DNA from: Streptococcus mitis SK579
GTDB taxonomy: Bacteria > Bacillota > Bacilli > Lactobacillales > Streptococcaceae
NCBI RefSeq assembly: GCF_000257905.1
Contig: NZ_AJJL01000006.1
Span: forward strand, 1 to 64,000
Reading direction: 5' to 3'
Length of the DNA stretch: 64,000 nt
Of the stretch, positions 1-5,873 are shown piece by piece. Position numbers and translations under genes: made by a program. Numbering within the stretch: position 1 is the first letter of the stretch; each line of letters begins with the position of its first letter. The notes under the pieces were generated by a model. That model was given only the letters and a program-made list of their open reading frames with translations, was not told the DNA's origin and searched no databases.

Positions 1-72
1 TGCCCCCTGCAGGAATCGAACCTGCAACTACTCCTTAGGAGGGAGTTGTTATATCCATTGAACTAAGGGAGC
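1..72 (-). tRNA. tRNA-Arg (anticodon CCT)
   Basis: Read on the minus strand, the sequence folds as a 72-nt cloverleaf. The 7-bp acceptor pairs GCTCCCT with AGGGGGC, the anticodon stem ACTCC/GGAGT closes the loop CTCCTAA, and the T arm is GCAGG-TTCGATT-CCTGC. Anticodon CCT decodes the Arg codon AGG. The discriminator A is the first base of the window, so it cannot be seen whether CCA is encoded. The gene lies just downstream of the rplS terminator and may be partly read through from rplS. Confidence 0.95.
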
Positions 73-75
73 TAG

Positions 76-103
76 ATAAAAACTCTGCTGAATAAGCAGA
101 GTT
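76..103 (-). terminator. rho-independent terminator of rplS
   Basis: A 9-bp perfect stem (AACTCTGCT/AGCAGAGTT) with a short loop is followed, in the minus direction, by a run of T. It starts 12 bases after the rplS stop and ends next to the first base of tRNA-Arg, so it separates the two genes or attenuates read-through. Both flanks are T-rich, so it could work in either direction. Confidence 0.8.
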
Positions 104-114
104 TTTTAGTCGAA

Positions 115-462
115 TTAACGACGGATTTCTTTGATACGAGCTGCTTTACCTTGAAGAGCACGCAAGTAGTACAATTTCGCACGACGTACTTTACCGTAAC
201 GAACAACTTCGATTTTTTCAACACGTGGAGTGTGGATTGGGAAGATACGCTCAACACCTACACCGTTAGAGATTTTACGAACTGTGTAGTTTTCTGAGAT
301 ACCAGCACCTTTACGTGCGATAACAACACCTTCAAAAATCTGGATACGTTCACGGTTACCTTCGACAACTTTCGCGTGTACACGAACAGTGTCACCAGGA
401 CGGAATGATGGGATATCTGTACGAAGTTGACCTTCAGTCAGGCTTTGGATTAATGGATTCAT
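115..462 (-). CDS. rplS: 50S ribosomal protein L19
   Basis: The 115-residue product has the usual bacterial L19 length and composition. It has an N-terminal helix, a small beta-barrel with the segment [12 protein letters not shown], and a basic C-terminus ending KIRRA...IKEIRR. L19 sits at the 30S-50S interface of the ribosome. The ATG is preceded by an AGGAG-type SD site 7 bases upstream. The gene appears monocistronic, with its own leader structure upstream and a terminator downstream. The same gene opens the pneumococcal cluster rplS-crcB-crcB-flavodoxin. The identification is secure. Confidence 0.97.
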
Positions 463-477
463 TTTATTCTCCTATCT

Positions 478-553
478 TTGTCAATCTTGAGGAATCTTCC
501 TCAGCGGATAAACTGTATTTTTGTGCGTCCATTACACACAAGATACAGTTTAC
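478..553 (-). promoter_or_regulatory. L19 ribosomal protein leader
   Basis: The rplS 5' untranslated region forms two stems on the minus strand. One is long and imperfect (TAAACTGTAT...ATACAGTTTA around a loop). It is followed by a short GAGGAA/TTCCTC hairpin just before the SD site. This two-stem layout directly upstream of rplS matches the Firmicute L19 leader class (Rfam L19_leader), thought to mediate autogenous control. The structure was read by eye, not scored against a covariance model. Confidence 0.7.
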
Positions 554-580
554 CAAATTTCCATAAAAAAGTAAAGAAAT

Positions 581-910
581 TTACAACAGAATTCCTAAAA
601 AAATCGCAACTAAACCACCTAGGTAGGTCAAAGCCAGGTAAGAATAAAAGACCCTCTTATCACTTAGCAGTCTTTGAAGTTCGTCATTCAAGGTCGAAAA
701 AGTTGTCAAACCACCACAAAATCCTGTTGCTAGAATAGCATAGACTTCCTTGGATTCCACATGATTATAGAATAATCCAATCAAAAAACAACCTAGAAGA
801 TTGGCTATGAGCGTTCCGAGTGGCAATTTAGAAGCTTGATTATAGCGGGAAAATAAATACCGTACTATAGCTCCCAAGCCACAAGCAATTGCAAGATAAA
901 CGATTACCAT
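581..910 (-). CDS. crcB: fluoride channel FluC/CrcB, copy 1
   Basis: This 109-residue protein has four hydrophobic segments and the family signature GFCGGLTTFST at residues 63-73, including the TTFS residues that line the fluoride path. FluC proteins are dual-topology channels that export toxic fluoride across the membrane. The start overlaps the stop of the second copy upstream by 7 bases, so the two are translationally coupled. Paired small copies are typical of Gram-positives and may form a heterodimer. No fluoride riboswitch consensus was recognised upstream of the operon. Confidence 0.93.
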   Translation of the reverse strand: MVIVYLAIACGLGAIVRYLFSRYNQASKLPLGTLIANLLGCFLIGLFYNHVESKEVYAILATGFCGGLTTFSTLNDELQRLLSDKRVFYSYLALTYLGGLVAIFLGILL

Positions 911-1278
911 TTCTTCCTTCCCAAATAGTAAGCTAAAAGCAGGCCTCCACCGATACTCAAAAGCAAATACAGGACCAAACTAAGATAACGCCCTGTATCA
1001 AGCAGTTTCACAGCATCAAGCATGAGACTGGAAAAGGTTGTTAAACCTCCACAAAAGCCCGTCCCTAGTGCTAAAATAACACCTTTACTAGTTCCCTTAT
1101 AGACCAGATAGCCCTTTACAAGATAAACCAAGCATAAAATACCTAGATAGTTGACAAGAAGGGTTCCCCAAGGAAAGTCTGGGCTGGCTGGTAACCAAGT
1201 GGAAACTAGGTAGCGAACCAATCCACCCAACATAGCAGCTAGAAAAATCCCTAGCGGATAAAATTGTTCTTTTTTCAT
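904..1278 (-). CDS. crcB: fluoride channel FluC/CrcB, copy 2
   Basis: The product has 124 residues, four membrane segments and the FluC signature GFCGGLTTFSS at residues 74-84. It is slightly longer than its downstream partner and clearly paralogous to it. It overlaps the chorismate mutase gene upstream by 4 bases (ATGA) and the other crcB copy downstream by 7 bases, so all three genes form one tightly packed operon. Two adjacent copies suggest a heteromeric channel with opposite insertion topologies, which is an inference from the family. Confidence 0.93.
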   Translation of the reverse strand: MKKEQFYPLGIFLAAMLGGLVRYLVSTWLPASPDFPWGTLLVNYLGILCLVYLVKGYLVYKGTSKGVILALGTGFCGGLTTFSSLMLDAVKLLDTGRYLSLVLYLLLSIGGGLLLAYYLGRKKW

Positions 1279-1541
1279 TTGATATTTTGATCCTGATAAT
1301 CACGCGAACGTTTGAGTATGTCAGAAAAAGTCGCGACAATAGTTTCCTGATAGCGCTTGTCCTCTACACGACTTCTAACCTTTTCAAAGATAATTTCTTC
1401 TCTCTTAGTATCTAAAATCGGTTTACCTGAAGCCTTCTTGTAAGCGACAACCCCTTCAACTAAATGCATTCTCTCTTCTAACAGTTTGACAATTTGGTTG
1501 TCGATTTGATCAATCTCTTGCCGAATACTATCTAAATCCAT
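1275..1541 (-). CDS. chorismate mutase, AroQ type II
   Basis: This 88-residue all-helical protein starts LDSIRQEIDQIDNQIVKLLEERM, the family helix 1 carrying an active-site Arg. It continues into the VAYKKASGKPILDTKREEII segment with the conserved Lys and Arg. It should convert chorismate to prephenate for Phe and Tyr synthesis. The gene stands alone, not fused to prephenate dehydratase. It is first in an operon with two fluoride channels, and the functional link is not obvious. The start has a GGAGGAG SD site. Confidence 0.88.
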   Translation of the reverse strand: MDLDSIRQEIDQIDNQIVKLLEERMHLVEGVVAYKKASGKPILDTKREEIIFEKVRSRVEDKRYQETIVATFSDILKRSRDYQDQNIK

Positions 1542-1617
1542 ACAGTCTCCTCCTTTATTTGAATTATTGTATCAAAAAGCCACCAAATAGGCTAGTAAAA
1601 TCCCAAGTCACGGTAAG

Positions 1618-1648
1618 AAAAATGCACTGATTGATTGCATCAGCGCAC
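1618..1648 (-). terminator. terminator after the flavodoxin gene
   Basis: On the minus strand a TGC-CTGAT/ATCAG-GCA stem with one mismatch is followed by TTTTTC. It lies 9 bases after the flavodoxin stop and before the chorismate mutase operon, so it ends the flavodoxin transcript. Confidence 0.7.
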
Positions 1649-1656
1649 GTTTATGC

Positions 1657-2100
1657 TTATCCTACTTTAGCAGCCAATTCTTCTGCGAATTGTTCCAAGC
1701 GTTCAATGTCTTCTTCCTCAGCAGAAAGATCAACTTTGACACATTCTGAACCTTTTTCTGCCCCTGTCGCTACAAAAACACGGTCAAAGTCATCTACCGC
1801 CTTACAGAATTCATCGTAGAAGGTATCTCCTGAGCCGACCACTCCGTAGATTTTGCCATTCAAGTTGAGGTCTGCTAGGTCTTCGTAGAAGTCCATCATT
1901 TCATCTGGCAATTCTCCATCACCATAAGTATAGGTCGCAACGATAGCAATGTCTGCTTCCAAGAAGTCTGAAGCGTCAACAGTTGTACATTCATCAACAT
2001 CGACATCCAAGCCCAAGTCACGTAATTTGTCTGCTACAATATCTGCAATTTCTTCGGTATTACCGGTCATACTGGCAAATACAATTTTTGCTAATGCCAT
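1657..2100 (-). CDS. flavodoxin
   Basis: The 147-residue acidic protein starts ALAKIVFASMTGNTEEIADIV. The phosphate-binding loop SMTGNT lies at residues 10-15, and the YTYGDGELPD region forms the second FMN loop. It is a small soluble FMN electron carrier. The length fits short-chain flavodoxins. It is transcribed alone, with a GAGGA SD site upstream and a hairpin terminator downstream, divergent from pde2. In pneumococcus the gene in this position is also annotated as flavodoxin. Confidence 0.94.
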   Translation of the reverse strand: MALAKIVFASMTGNTEEIADIVADKLRDLGLDVDVDECTTVDASDFLEADIAIVATYTYGDGELPDEMMDFYEDLADLNLNGKIYGVVGSGDTFYDEFCKAVDDFDRVFVATGAEKGSECVKVDLSAEEEDIERLEQFAEELAAKVG

Positions 2101-2203
2101 ATCGTCCTCCTCAATTTATCTTTCTCCATTATATCACATCTTTTTCATTTTAAAAATAAAAATTCTTGTGCTACAATGAAATGAGAAAGAATTGAGGTTA
2201 TTT

Positions 2204-3139
2204 ATGGACATTTGCCATCAAATTTTAGAAAAAATCAAAGAATACGACACGATTATCATTCATCGTCATATGAAACCAGACCCTGATGCCTTGGGAAGTC
2301 AGGTGGGATTGAAAGCTCTTCTCAAACATCATTTCCCAGAAAAAACCATCAAAGCCGTTGGTTTTGATGAACCAACTCTTACTTGGATGGCTGAGATGGA
2401 TCTTGTTGAAGATAGTGCTTACCAAGGCGCCCTTGTCATCGTCTGTGATACGGCGAATACTGCTCGTATCGATGATAAGCGCTATCGTCAAGGTGATTTT
2501 CTCATTAAGATTGACCACCATCCAAATGATGATGTCTACGGTGACCTATCTTGGGTGGATACTAGTTCAAGTAGCGCTAGTGAGATGATTACCCTATTTG
2601 CCCAAACAACCCAACTGGCCTTGTCAGATCGCGCTGCTGAGTTGCTCTTTGCAGGAATTGTCGGTGATACAGGTCGCTTCCTCTACCCTTCTACCACTGC
2701 ACGGACTCTTCGCCTGGCTGCTTATTTGAGAGAACATAACTTTGATTTTGCGGCTCTCACTCGTAAAATGGACACTATGAGCTACAAAATTGCTAAACTT
2801 CAAGGCTACATCTATGACCATCTGGAAGTGGATGAAAATGGTGCAGCACGAGTTATCCTGAGTCAAGAAGTCTTGAAACAATTTAATGTTACCGATGCTG
2901 AAACTGCAGCCATTGTCGGTGCTCCTGGACGTATTGACAGTGTGAGTCTCTGGGGAATTTTTGTGGAGCAGGCTGATGGCCACTACCGTGTTCGCTTACG
3001 CAGTAAAATTCATCCTATCAATGAAATTGCCAAAGAACATGATGGAGGAGGCCACCCTCTAGCAAGTGGTGCCAATTCCTATAGCCAAGAGGAAAACGAA
3101 ATCATCTACCAAAAGTTAAAAAACTTGCTTAAAAACTGA
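2204..3139 (+). CDS. pde2: DHH/DHHA1 phosphodiesterase Pde2 (pApA/c-di-AMP pathway)
   Basis: The 311-residue product has the DHH motifs HRHMKPDPDALGS near the N-terminus and KIDHHPNDD mid-domain. A C-terminal DHHA1 domain carries GGGHPLASGA. In S. pneumoniae the orthologue next to rpmE2 is Pde2, which hydrolyses pApA, the product of Pde1 on c-di-AMP, to AMP; NrnA-type nanoRNase activity is also known for the family. I chose the ATG at 2204, with GAGG 6 bases upstream, over a TTG four codons earlier. It is divergent from the flavodoxin gene. Confidence 0.92.
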   Translation: MDICHQILEKIKEYDTIIIHRHMKPDPDALGSQVGLKALLKHHFPEKTIKAVGFDEPTLTWMAEMDLVEDSAYQGALVIVCDTANTARIDDKRYRQGDFLIKIDHHPNDDVYGDLSWVDTSSSSASEMITLFAQTTQLALSDRAAELLFAGIVGDTGRFLYPSTTARTLRLAAYLREHNFDFAALTRKMDTMSYKIAKLQGYIYDHLEVDENGAARVILSQEVLKQFNVTDAETAAIVGAPGRIDSVSLWGIFVEQADGHYRVRLRSKIHPINEIAKEHDGGGHPLASGANSYSQEENEIIYQKLKNLLKN

Positions 3140-3234
3140 TAAAATACTTGCCAAATTTTTCAGAATCTGATAGACTAGTATGGTAACAATCTATGGCTCG
3201 CAAAGAGACCATGGCAGAAAGGAAATATTGCAAA

Positions 3235-3477
3235 ATGAAAAAAGATATCCATCCAGAATATCGCCCAGTTGTCTTCATGGACACAACTACTGGTTACCAA
3301 TTCCTTAGCGGTTCAACAAAACGCTCTAACGAAACAGTTGAGTTCGAAGGCGAAACTTACCCATTGATCCGTGTGGAAATTTCATCAGACTCACACCCAT
3401 TCTACACTGGACGTCAAAAGTTCACTCAAGCAGATGGACGCGTGGATCGTTTCAACAAAAAATACGGTCTCAAATAA
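3235..3477 (+). CDS. rpmE2: 50S ribosomal protein L31 type B
   Basis: The 80-residue protein starts [16 protein letters not shown] and ends RFNKKYGLK. It has no cysteine, which marks the zinc-independent type B (C-minus) form of L31. An upstream in-frame ATG exists at 3193, but the ATG at 3235 follows an AAAGGA SD site and gives the canonical length and N-terminus. It sits between pde2 and the bacteriocin island and is the last gene of the conserved block; a terminator follows immediately. Confidence 0.95.
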
Positions 3478-3483
3478 TGATAA

Positions 3484-3512
3484 AAAGAACAGTTTCAGCT
3501 GTTCTTTTTTTG
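3484..3512 (+). terminator. terminator of rpmE2
   Basis: A perfect stem AAAGAACAG/CTGTTCTTT with a 6-base loop is followed by a T run, starting a few bases after the rpmE2 stop. Confidence 0.9.
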
Positions 3513-3584
3513 TTACATGACTATTGATCCAAAGTATTCAGTATGCTATTAGGTACTTTTTTTGTTTTACAATTTTATAAAGTT

Positions 3585-3630
3585 TATTAAATCACAAATT
3601 TTAAGGCCACACAAATTACGTGATTTAATA
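3585..3630. repeat. inverted repeat after the bacteriocin operon
   Basis: A perfect 11-bp inverted repeat (TATTAAATCAC...GTGATTTAATA) surrounds a 24-base loop. It lies just past the last small ORF of the minus-strand bacteriocin cluster. There is no clean T run, so it may be a weak terminator, an mRNA-stabilising hairpin or a mobile-element end. The stretch 3513-3584 holds nothing else I can recognise. Confidence 0.5.
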
Positions 3631-3636
3631 TAAAAT

Positions 3637-3810
3637 TTAAAAATCTGAATTGTTTTTAAAGTTTTTATACTCTCTAAAAACACCTCTATAATACATACTC
3701 AGACCTAATATAGCAATAAATTTATGAATAATAGTATTTGATTCGAATAAAATGTTAATGGCTATCCCAGTCATTATAAAACTAATTGCAATTATTAAAC
3801 GATGCTTCAT
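3637..3810 (-). CDS. small membrane protein, possible bacteriocin immunity
   Basis: This 57-residue ORF starts MKHRLIIAISFIMTGIAINI and has two hydrophobic stretches (about residues 4-22 and 30-41), then a basic tail ending KNNSDF. The ATG has a GAGG SD site 6 bases upstream, which overlaps the end of the frameshifted bacteriocin reading frame. I do not recognise a family. Small two-helix proteins directly behind double-glycine peptide genes are often immunity proteins, so that is the inferred role. It is the last gene of the minus-strand cluster. Confidence 0.5.
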   Translation of the reverse strand: MKHRLIIAISFIMTGIAINILFESNTIIHKFIAILGLSMYYRGVFREYKNFKNNSDF

Positions 3811-3817
3811 CTGTACC

Positions 3818-3954
3818 TCAACTTTCTATATCTCCAGTTCTTCCCAAAAAGCTTATAATAGCTCCACCATGTCCTCCTAAAGCAACAATTCCTTCTCAAA
3901 ACATGAAAGTCCACCTTCAATGCTGGACAATATTACTTCAAATTGTCTCATCAT
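3818..3954 (-). pseudogene. frameshifted double-glycine bacteriocin gene
   Basis: An ATG at 3954 with an AAGGAAG SD site begins MMRQFEVILSSIEGG, a leader ending in the GG processing site. The frame then continues only 10 residues (LSCFEKELLL) before TAG at 3877. One base out of frame, near the GAGAAGG run, the reading continues GIVALGGHGGAIISFLG to a TGA at 3818. That is a glycine-rich sequence with GxxxG-like spacing, typical of class II bacteriocin cores. The simplest reading is a one-base indel that destroyed a bacteriocin gene. Programmed frameshifting is possible but unsupported. Confidence 0.6.
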
Positions 3955-4029
3955 GAATACTTCCTTAGATTTATATAAAAAATTTTTTGTCTTGTTAAAA
4001 ACTTGGTAAGTTTTTTCTGCTCATTTTCC

Positions 4030-4329
4030 TTATCTCGTTATACCAAAAGAAATTAATCCTTGAGCTAGATTTTTACTCAATTGTCCATATGTGGCAATTT
4101 CTTTATAAAATGTCGCAACCTTTGGGCTCATTGATTTGTGACTATTAATCCCACTAACAGCCTGCTGACGAAGAGCTTCAGCCAACTCCATGACAACTCT
4201 CTGCTCATTTTTTGTATTCTCTAATAGAATTTTATAACGTAATAAAATATCTCGTTCATTTTTATGAATATCTGTATCTAAAATCAAATTATAAATCTTA
4301 TTAAGAATTTCTTCTGTTCTCTTATCCAT
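4030..4329 (-). CDS. bacteriocin immunity protein, EntA-immunity-like
   Basis: This 99-residue, mostly helical, Lys/Glu-rich protein starts MDKRTEEILNKIYNLILD. Its features fit the enterocin A immunity family: a four-helix-bundle pattern, LAEALRQQA in the middle and YKEIATYGQLSKNLAQ near the end. Such proteins act at the inner face of the membrane to protect the producer. An AGAGGA SD site lies at the end of the preceding ORF. The gene sits within a minus-strand run of bacteriocin-type genes, so the context agrees. Which bacteriocin it counters is not known. Confidence 0.75.
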   Translation of the reverse strand: MDKRTEEILNKIYNLILDTDIHKNERDILLRYKILLENTKNEQRVVMELAEALRQQAVSGINSHKSMSPKVATFYKEIATYGQLSKNLAQGLISFGITR

Positions 4330-4332
4330 AAA

Positions 4333-4512
4333 TTATCCTCTATAAGCTAAAATCCAATATCTCCTCCCCAATGATGATATCCAACCATTAGCCATGACAT
4401 CTTTAGTTGACTCACAATCACAGTTAGTTACAATACCCCCATTCTCAATTTGGAAATTAACAAATGAAACATTGTCCAAACATGTAATGAGGCTAAAAAT
4501 TATAGTCGTCAC
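4333..4512 (-). CDS. doubtful 59-codon ORF in the bacteriocin cluster
   Basis: An open frame runs from a GTG at 4512 to a TAA at 4333, three bases before the immunity gene start. It encodes a short hydrophobic start, then ENGGIVTNCDCES and a C-terminus with Trp and Arg. No convincing SD site precedes the GTG. An internal -GG- is present but not in a proper leader context. It may be a remnant of a bacteriocin gene or non-coding DNA between the two small genes. I do not recognise the sequence. Confidence 0.25.
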   Translation of the reverse strand: MTTIIFSLITCLDNVSFVNFQIENGGIVTNCDCESTKDVMANGWISSLGRRYWILAYRG

Positions 4513-4516
4513 AACC

Positions 4517-4660
4517 TTATAAAGTTCCCTTTTGGTTTATTCCTTTTAAACCTATACAAATCAATAGTAGAGTTGCTATGATATCAACAATATCTTGTGA
4601 CTTTAGTAAAGACAAGATTCCTAGAGAAATAATATAAAATATACTAATTATTTTTCTCAT
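4517..4660 (-). CDS. small membrane protein coupled to the bacteriocin gene
   Basis: The 47-residue ORF starts MRKIISIFYIISLGILSLL. It contains two hydrophobic segments (about 4-20 and 24-38) and ends in a basic, polar tail. Its ATG overlaps the stop codon of the bacteriocin gene (TAATG), a classic translational-coupling junction. There is no strong SD site of its own. Position, size and topology suggest the dedicated immunity protein of the peptide encoded at 4660-4857. This is inferred; no family was recognised. Confidence 0.55.
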   Translation of the reverse strand: MRKIISIFYIISLGILSLLKSQDIVDIIATLLLICIGLKGINQKGTL

Positions 4661-4857
4661 TATTTACAAAAACTTTCTGCCGCTAGCCCGCCTGTTGAAA
4701 TCGCAAATGTAACACTAACAGGATCAGCGTTGAAAAAGCCTATCTCAACCATCCCTGCCGTATCTAAAATACATGTCAAGTCATTTTTACCTCCTTCAAC
4801 AGTAGCAAGAGTATCAGCTTTTCGCACATTAACTTGTTCGATAGTTTTTATATTCAC
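4660..4857 (-). CDS. double-glycine-leader class II bacteriocin precursor
   Basis: The 65-residue precursor has a 23-residue leader (MNIKTIEQVNVRKADTLAT plus VEGG). The -ATVEGG end matches the ComC/Blp-type leader cut by a peptidase-containing ABC exporter. The predicted mature peptide has 42 residues with a Cys near each end (positions 6 and 41), so a disulfide is possible. The start is GTG with a strong GGAGG SD site 8 bases upstream. A conserved promoter module lies immediately upstream. No exporter is encoded nearby, so processing would rely on ComAB or BlpAB elsewhere. Confidence 0.75.
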   Translation of the reverse strand: MNIKTIEQVNVRKADTLATVEGGKNDLTCILDTAGMVEIGFFNADPVSVTFAISTGGLAAESFCK

Positions 4858-4892
4858 AATGGATACCTCCTATATAATAGGTATTTTTTGTC

Positions 4893-4957
4893 AGATTATA
4901 ATCTTGACAAGTTCAGTATAGCAGTACAAAATCGATTTTTACCACAAAGTATTTACA
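4893..4957 (-). promoter_or_regulatory. promoter module P1 of the bacteriocin gene
   Basis: A TATAAT -10 box (4895-4900) is preceded on the minus strand by the palindrome CTTGTCAAG and, further upstream, by ACTTTGTGGTAAAAATC. No good -35 hexamer is visible at 17 bp, which suggests activator dependence. Almost the same module recurs 390 bp upstream as P2. Within both copies TGGTAAA and TG(C/A)TATA recur 21 bp apart, the period expected for a LytTR-regulator site, though the match is weak. Confidence 0.6.
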
Positions 4958-4962
4958 TGCTG

Positions 4963-5193
4963 CTAACTCCACTTATCTTCAAATTTAAATAGACACATTA
5001 TCGGAGTTATTAATAAGAAAAAATCTAACCAATTTAGATAGTTCATAATATACGATATAATACCAGCCAAAACGAAAAGGTACAAAGCTGTACGATATCC
5101 TCTCTTTGGGTTTTTATCAGCCTTGGTGTTAAAAATAATGTACATGCAACAAATCGCAATGAGTATAAGCTGAATCATAGTTTCATTTAACAT
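4963..5193 (-). CDS. 76-residue membrane protein of the bacteriocin island
   Basis: The protein starts MLNETMIQLILIAICCMYII and has three hydrophobic segments (about 5-21, 36-50 and 54-67) separated by a Lys-rich linker (KADKNPKRGY). An AGAGG SD site precedes the ATG. It has its own copy of the conserved promoter module and so belongs to the same regulon as the bacteriocin. I do not recognise a family. A bacteriocin immunity or accessory role is likely from context, but nothing in the sequence proves it. Confidence 0.6.
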   Translation of the reverse strand: MLNETMIQLILIAICCMYIIFNTKADKNPKRGYRTALYLFVLAGIISYIMNYLNWLDFFLLITPIMCLFKFEDKWS

Positions 5194-5282
5194 ATTAGCA
5201 CCTCTTCTTTTTTTAAAACTATTTTGAATGAGTTGTTTTTGCTTCCACGATGAGTAGATCCTCTATAATATATGATTTTATG

Positions 5283-5348
5283 AGATTATAACCTTGACAA
5301 GTTCAGTATATCAGGAAAGAAGAGATTTTTACCACAAAGTCTTTAAAT
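5283..5348 (-). promoter_or_regulatory. promoter module P2 of the 76-residue membrane protein
   Basis: This is the second copy of the island promoter. It shares ACTTTGTGGTAAAAATC, then TATACTGAACTTGTCAAG and a TATAAT box (5285-5290) with P1, in the same order and spacing. The intervening bases differ, so the shared blocks look selected. P1 and P2 lie 390 bp apart, one before each gene unit. Confidence 0.6.
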
Positions 5349-5524
5349 GTACTTTTTTCATCACGAAACGTATTTTTTCATGATTTGTAACCTTTCAATA
5401 TTAAAAATAAACCATTTTAAAATTTGTTCCACAAATCGATGCTAGATATTGTGAACTCGTCACTCTAGCTTTTTTGCCCAGTTTTATTGTTATGACTATT
5501 TCCTAACTCATTTACAGGAACTAG

Positions 5525-5695
5525 CTAAAAAATAAGGAAGGTACAACTTACCTTACTATCATCATGTAATCCAAAGAAATAGACTTTGAAACCAGAGCCA
5601 TTCAAACTGATATGATCCTCTTTAACATAGAGGAAATTCCTTACCCCTCCATAGTTTCCATTAATGAATACCTTATCTATTAAAAAAAAGACCAT
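5525..5695 (-). CDS. 56-residue ORF of unknown function, possibly a relic
   Basis: The frame opens MVFFLIDKVFINGNYGG and contains FLYVKEDHISLNGSGF and FGLHDDSKV, resembling coding sequence rather than random AT-rich DNA. The start has no clear SD site. Nothing upstream suggests a promoter, so this may be a fragment of a larger lost gene. No family was recognised. The flanking non-coding stretches 5349-5524 and 5696-5816 show nothing I can name. Confidence 0.3.
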   Translation of the reverse strand: MVFFLIDKVFINGNYGGVRNFLYVKEDHISLNGSGFKVYFFGLHDDSKVSCTFLIF

Positions 5696-5816
5696 CTTAT
5701 CATTTGGCCCCTGACCCTAGAATCAAAGTAATGAAAGAGAGTCACCATAAAATGGTTACGTCAGAATTCCTATGTTTGCTATAAATTGAGCATTTAAATG
5801 TCTATAAAGCTATAAC

Positions 5817-5873
5817 AAAAGAGCCCCTCCTTAAAATATTCAATAGAATATCCTAAGAATGATAGCTCTTTTA
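5817..5873 (-). terminator. terminator of the quorum-sensing operon
   Basis: AAAAGAGC and GCTCTTTT form the base of a long stem-loop, with an inner GATATTC/GAATATT hairpin. It starts at the stop codon of the histidine kinase gene and ends in a T-rich run on the minus strand. Confidence 0.7.

Noticed and set aside
478..738. Plus-strand open frame of 86 codons over the L19 leader and crcB
   Set aside because: It runs antisense through a clear crcB gene and a leader structure, has no SD site, and its product looks like no family.
581..1560. Fluoride riboswitch ahead of the crcB operon
   Set aside because: The short leader before the chorismate mutase gene lacks the conserved pseudoknot-type motif I would expect.
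4901..4930. Plus-strand TTGACA at the P1/P2 modules as a -35 box
   Set aside because: No -10 hexamer lies at 16-18 bp on the plus strand in either copy. The sequence is the reverse of the conserved CTTGTCAAG on the minus strand.
4893..4957. Competence sigma-X (ComX) cin-box for the bacteriocin genes
   Set aside because: No TACGAATA-type -10 element was found upstream of the island genes.
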